Positions 21,563 through 22,479 of a DNA stretch of 22,479 nucleotides are shown here, one piece after another. Within the stretch, counting starts at the first letter, position 1. Every line of letters begins with the position of its first letter. Where the stretch lies: assembly GCA_050259035.1 (NCBI GenBank), contig JBLMZW010000105.1, forward strand, positions 1 to 22,479. Reading direction: 5' to 3'. This DNA is from JBLMZW01 sp050259035. GTDB lineage: Bacteria > Bacillota > Syntrophomonadia > Syntrophomonadales > DTU052. The notes below the pieces were generated by a model, which worked only from the letters and a program-made list of their open reading frames with translations, was not told the origin of the DNA and made no database searches. Made by a program: the position numbers and the translations under genes.

Positions 21563-22479
21563 GTGGGGAAAAGGCTATTTTTGCTTTTTCTGATGTTTCT
21601 TACTGCATTGACAGTAGCTATAATTCCGGGATCGAAAGCCCGGGCCGACAATATACCCGTATATGACCCCAGTATAGTAATCAACGCCCCCATTGCCGGG
21701 GAGGTTCTGACCGCAGGCAGTAGTTACCAAATCAAATGGAGTTGTAAAGATTCATTCGGGATTTACATTTTTTATTCTTCTAATGGGGGTACCACCTGGA
21801 ACAAGCTGGAACATAATTGGTTTATAAGCGGAACATCCAGTTATATTTGGACCGTGCCGATTGATACAACCGACCAGGGCCGAATTCGGGTAAAGATATC
21901 TAAGGCAGGAACTGGACCTCCAATTACCTTTTATGATTTCTATAACGATACCGGGAACTTTAAAATAACCAATTCAGTAAATTCCCCGGTAGAACTTCGC
22001 CCACCGTCAAAACTTACATCTACAGCAATTTCTAACTCGGAAATTGACCTTGCCTGGACCGATAAATCCCACAACGAAAGCGGGTTCCATATCTATCGTA
22101 GACTCGAAGGAAGTCCCGGTTATACCACGGTCGGTCGTGTCGGACCCGGAGTTGTTACTTTTAAAGATATCGGACTCGAGCCCTCAACCCCATATTGTTA
22201 TGTTGTAACCGCCTACAACGATCAGGGTTCTTCAGTTTATAGCAACGAAGCCAGTGCGAATACCGGCTTAATTCTAAGCCAGGTGCCGGCTGCGCCATCT
22301 GGACTTGTTGCTACTGCAGTCTCAAGTGCCTCCATTCAGTTATCATGGCAAGACAATGCTAATAACGAAACCGGCTTTTACATTTTCCGCAAGACCCAAG
22401 GGACTTCATATAATAATATTGCCACCATCGGTGCTGACTCAACCGGGTATACTGATACCGGGTTAACTCCGGGAACTCA
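21563..22479 (+). CDS. Secreted Ig-like/FN3 protein, paralogue 2, 3' end beyond window
   Basis: An open frame from GTG 21563 to the window end, about 305 residues, with no stop. GGAGG lies seven bases upstream. The signal peptide (1-28, ending SKARA) and the Ig-like domain closely follow those of the gene before it (IVINAPIAGEVLTAGSSYQIKWS, SYIWTVP), with a shorter loop after the YYY strand. The first FN3 repeat begins near residue 145 (PPSKLTSTAISNSEIDLAWTDKS) and the second near 242 (PAAPSGLVATAVSSASIQLSWQDN), cut by the edge. By analogy a third FN3 and a CuAO-N1 domain may follow, but this is not visible. Likely a surface protein diverged from its neighbour after tandem duplication. Confidence 0.88.
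   Translation, partial: MGKRLFLLFLMFLTALTVAIIPGSKARADNIPVYDPSIVINAPIAGEVLTAGSSYQIKWSCKDSFGIYIFYSSNGGTTWNKLEHNWFISGTSSYIWTVPIDTTDQGRIRVKISKAGTGPPITFYDFYNDTGNFKITNSVNSPVELRPPSKLTSTAISNSEIDLAWTDKSHNESGFHIYRRLEGSPGYTTVGRVGPGVVTFKDIGLEPSTPYCYVVTAYNDQGSSVYSNEASANTGLILSQVPAAPSGLVATAVSSASIQLSWQDNANNETGFYIFRKTQGTSYNNIATIGADSTGYTDTGLTPGT

Noticed and set aside
1..22479. CRISPR array to go with Cas6
   Set aside because: No regularly spaced direct repeats of 23-40 bases were seen on reading the intergenic regions; the only repeats are the gene duplications and FN3-coding units.

Overview
The window reads as a chromosomal segment of a moderate-GC, Gram-positive-type bacterium of the Clostridia (Syntrophomonas/Peptococcaceae-like anaerobes). 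This is inferred from strong GGAGG ribosome binding sites, frequent GTG/TTG starts, lipobox lipoproteins, a secreted protein combining FN3 and copper-amine-oxidase N-terminal domains, and GGDEF plus HD-GYP signalling. The genus cannot be fixed from sequence reading alone. No tRNA, rRNA, insertion sequence, phage gene or CRISPR array was seen.

Layout, left to right. (1) 1-913, minus strand: the start of a secreted protein cut by the window edge, and a PaaI-type hotdog thioesterase. (2) 1156-4066, plus: two tandem paralogous LolA/DUF4412-like lipoproteins, each with its own near-identical promoter region, then a CapA-family metallophosphatase-fold protein. (3) 4122-5114, minus: a solitary Cas6-type RAMP protein with no array or other cas gene nearby. 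(4) 5433-11791, plus: a branched-chain amino acid ABC transporter locus in the order livF, CBS-CBS-ACT sensor, livK, livH, livM, livG, ending in an EamA/DMT permease that overlaps livG by 4 bases. (5) 11802-14072: a short QueG-like double 4Fe-4S protein (minus), a 69-residue two-helix membrane protein (plus) and a PHP-domain phosphoesterase (minus). (6) 14222-16240, minus: a SiaC-type phosphoprotein followed 12 bases later by a stalk-PAS-GGDEF-HD-GYP protein, a compact c-di-GMP module. (7) 16706-19219, minus: a PhzF-like epimerase/isomerase, a GyrI-like ligand-binding protein and a WYL-type HTH regulator. (8) 19599-22479, plus: two tandem paralogous secreted proteins (Ig-like, FN3 repeats, and in the first a C-terminal CuAO-N1 domain), the second running off the end.

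The genes most clearly working together are the liv locus (binding lipoprotein, two permeases, two ATPases, with a probable ligand or nucleotide sensor in the operon) and the siaC/c-di-GMP pair, where the Thr68 phosphosite of SiaC and the helical stalk of the cyclase both appear to be kept. No wholly new system could be demonstrated. The best leads are the SiaC coupled to a bifunctional cyclase/phosphodiesterase, the CBS-ACT protein inside the liv operon, the orphan Cas6, and the tandem duplications that carry their own 5' regions.
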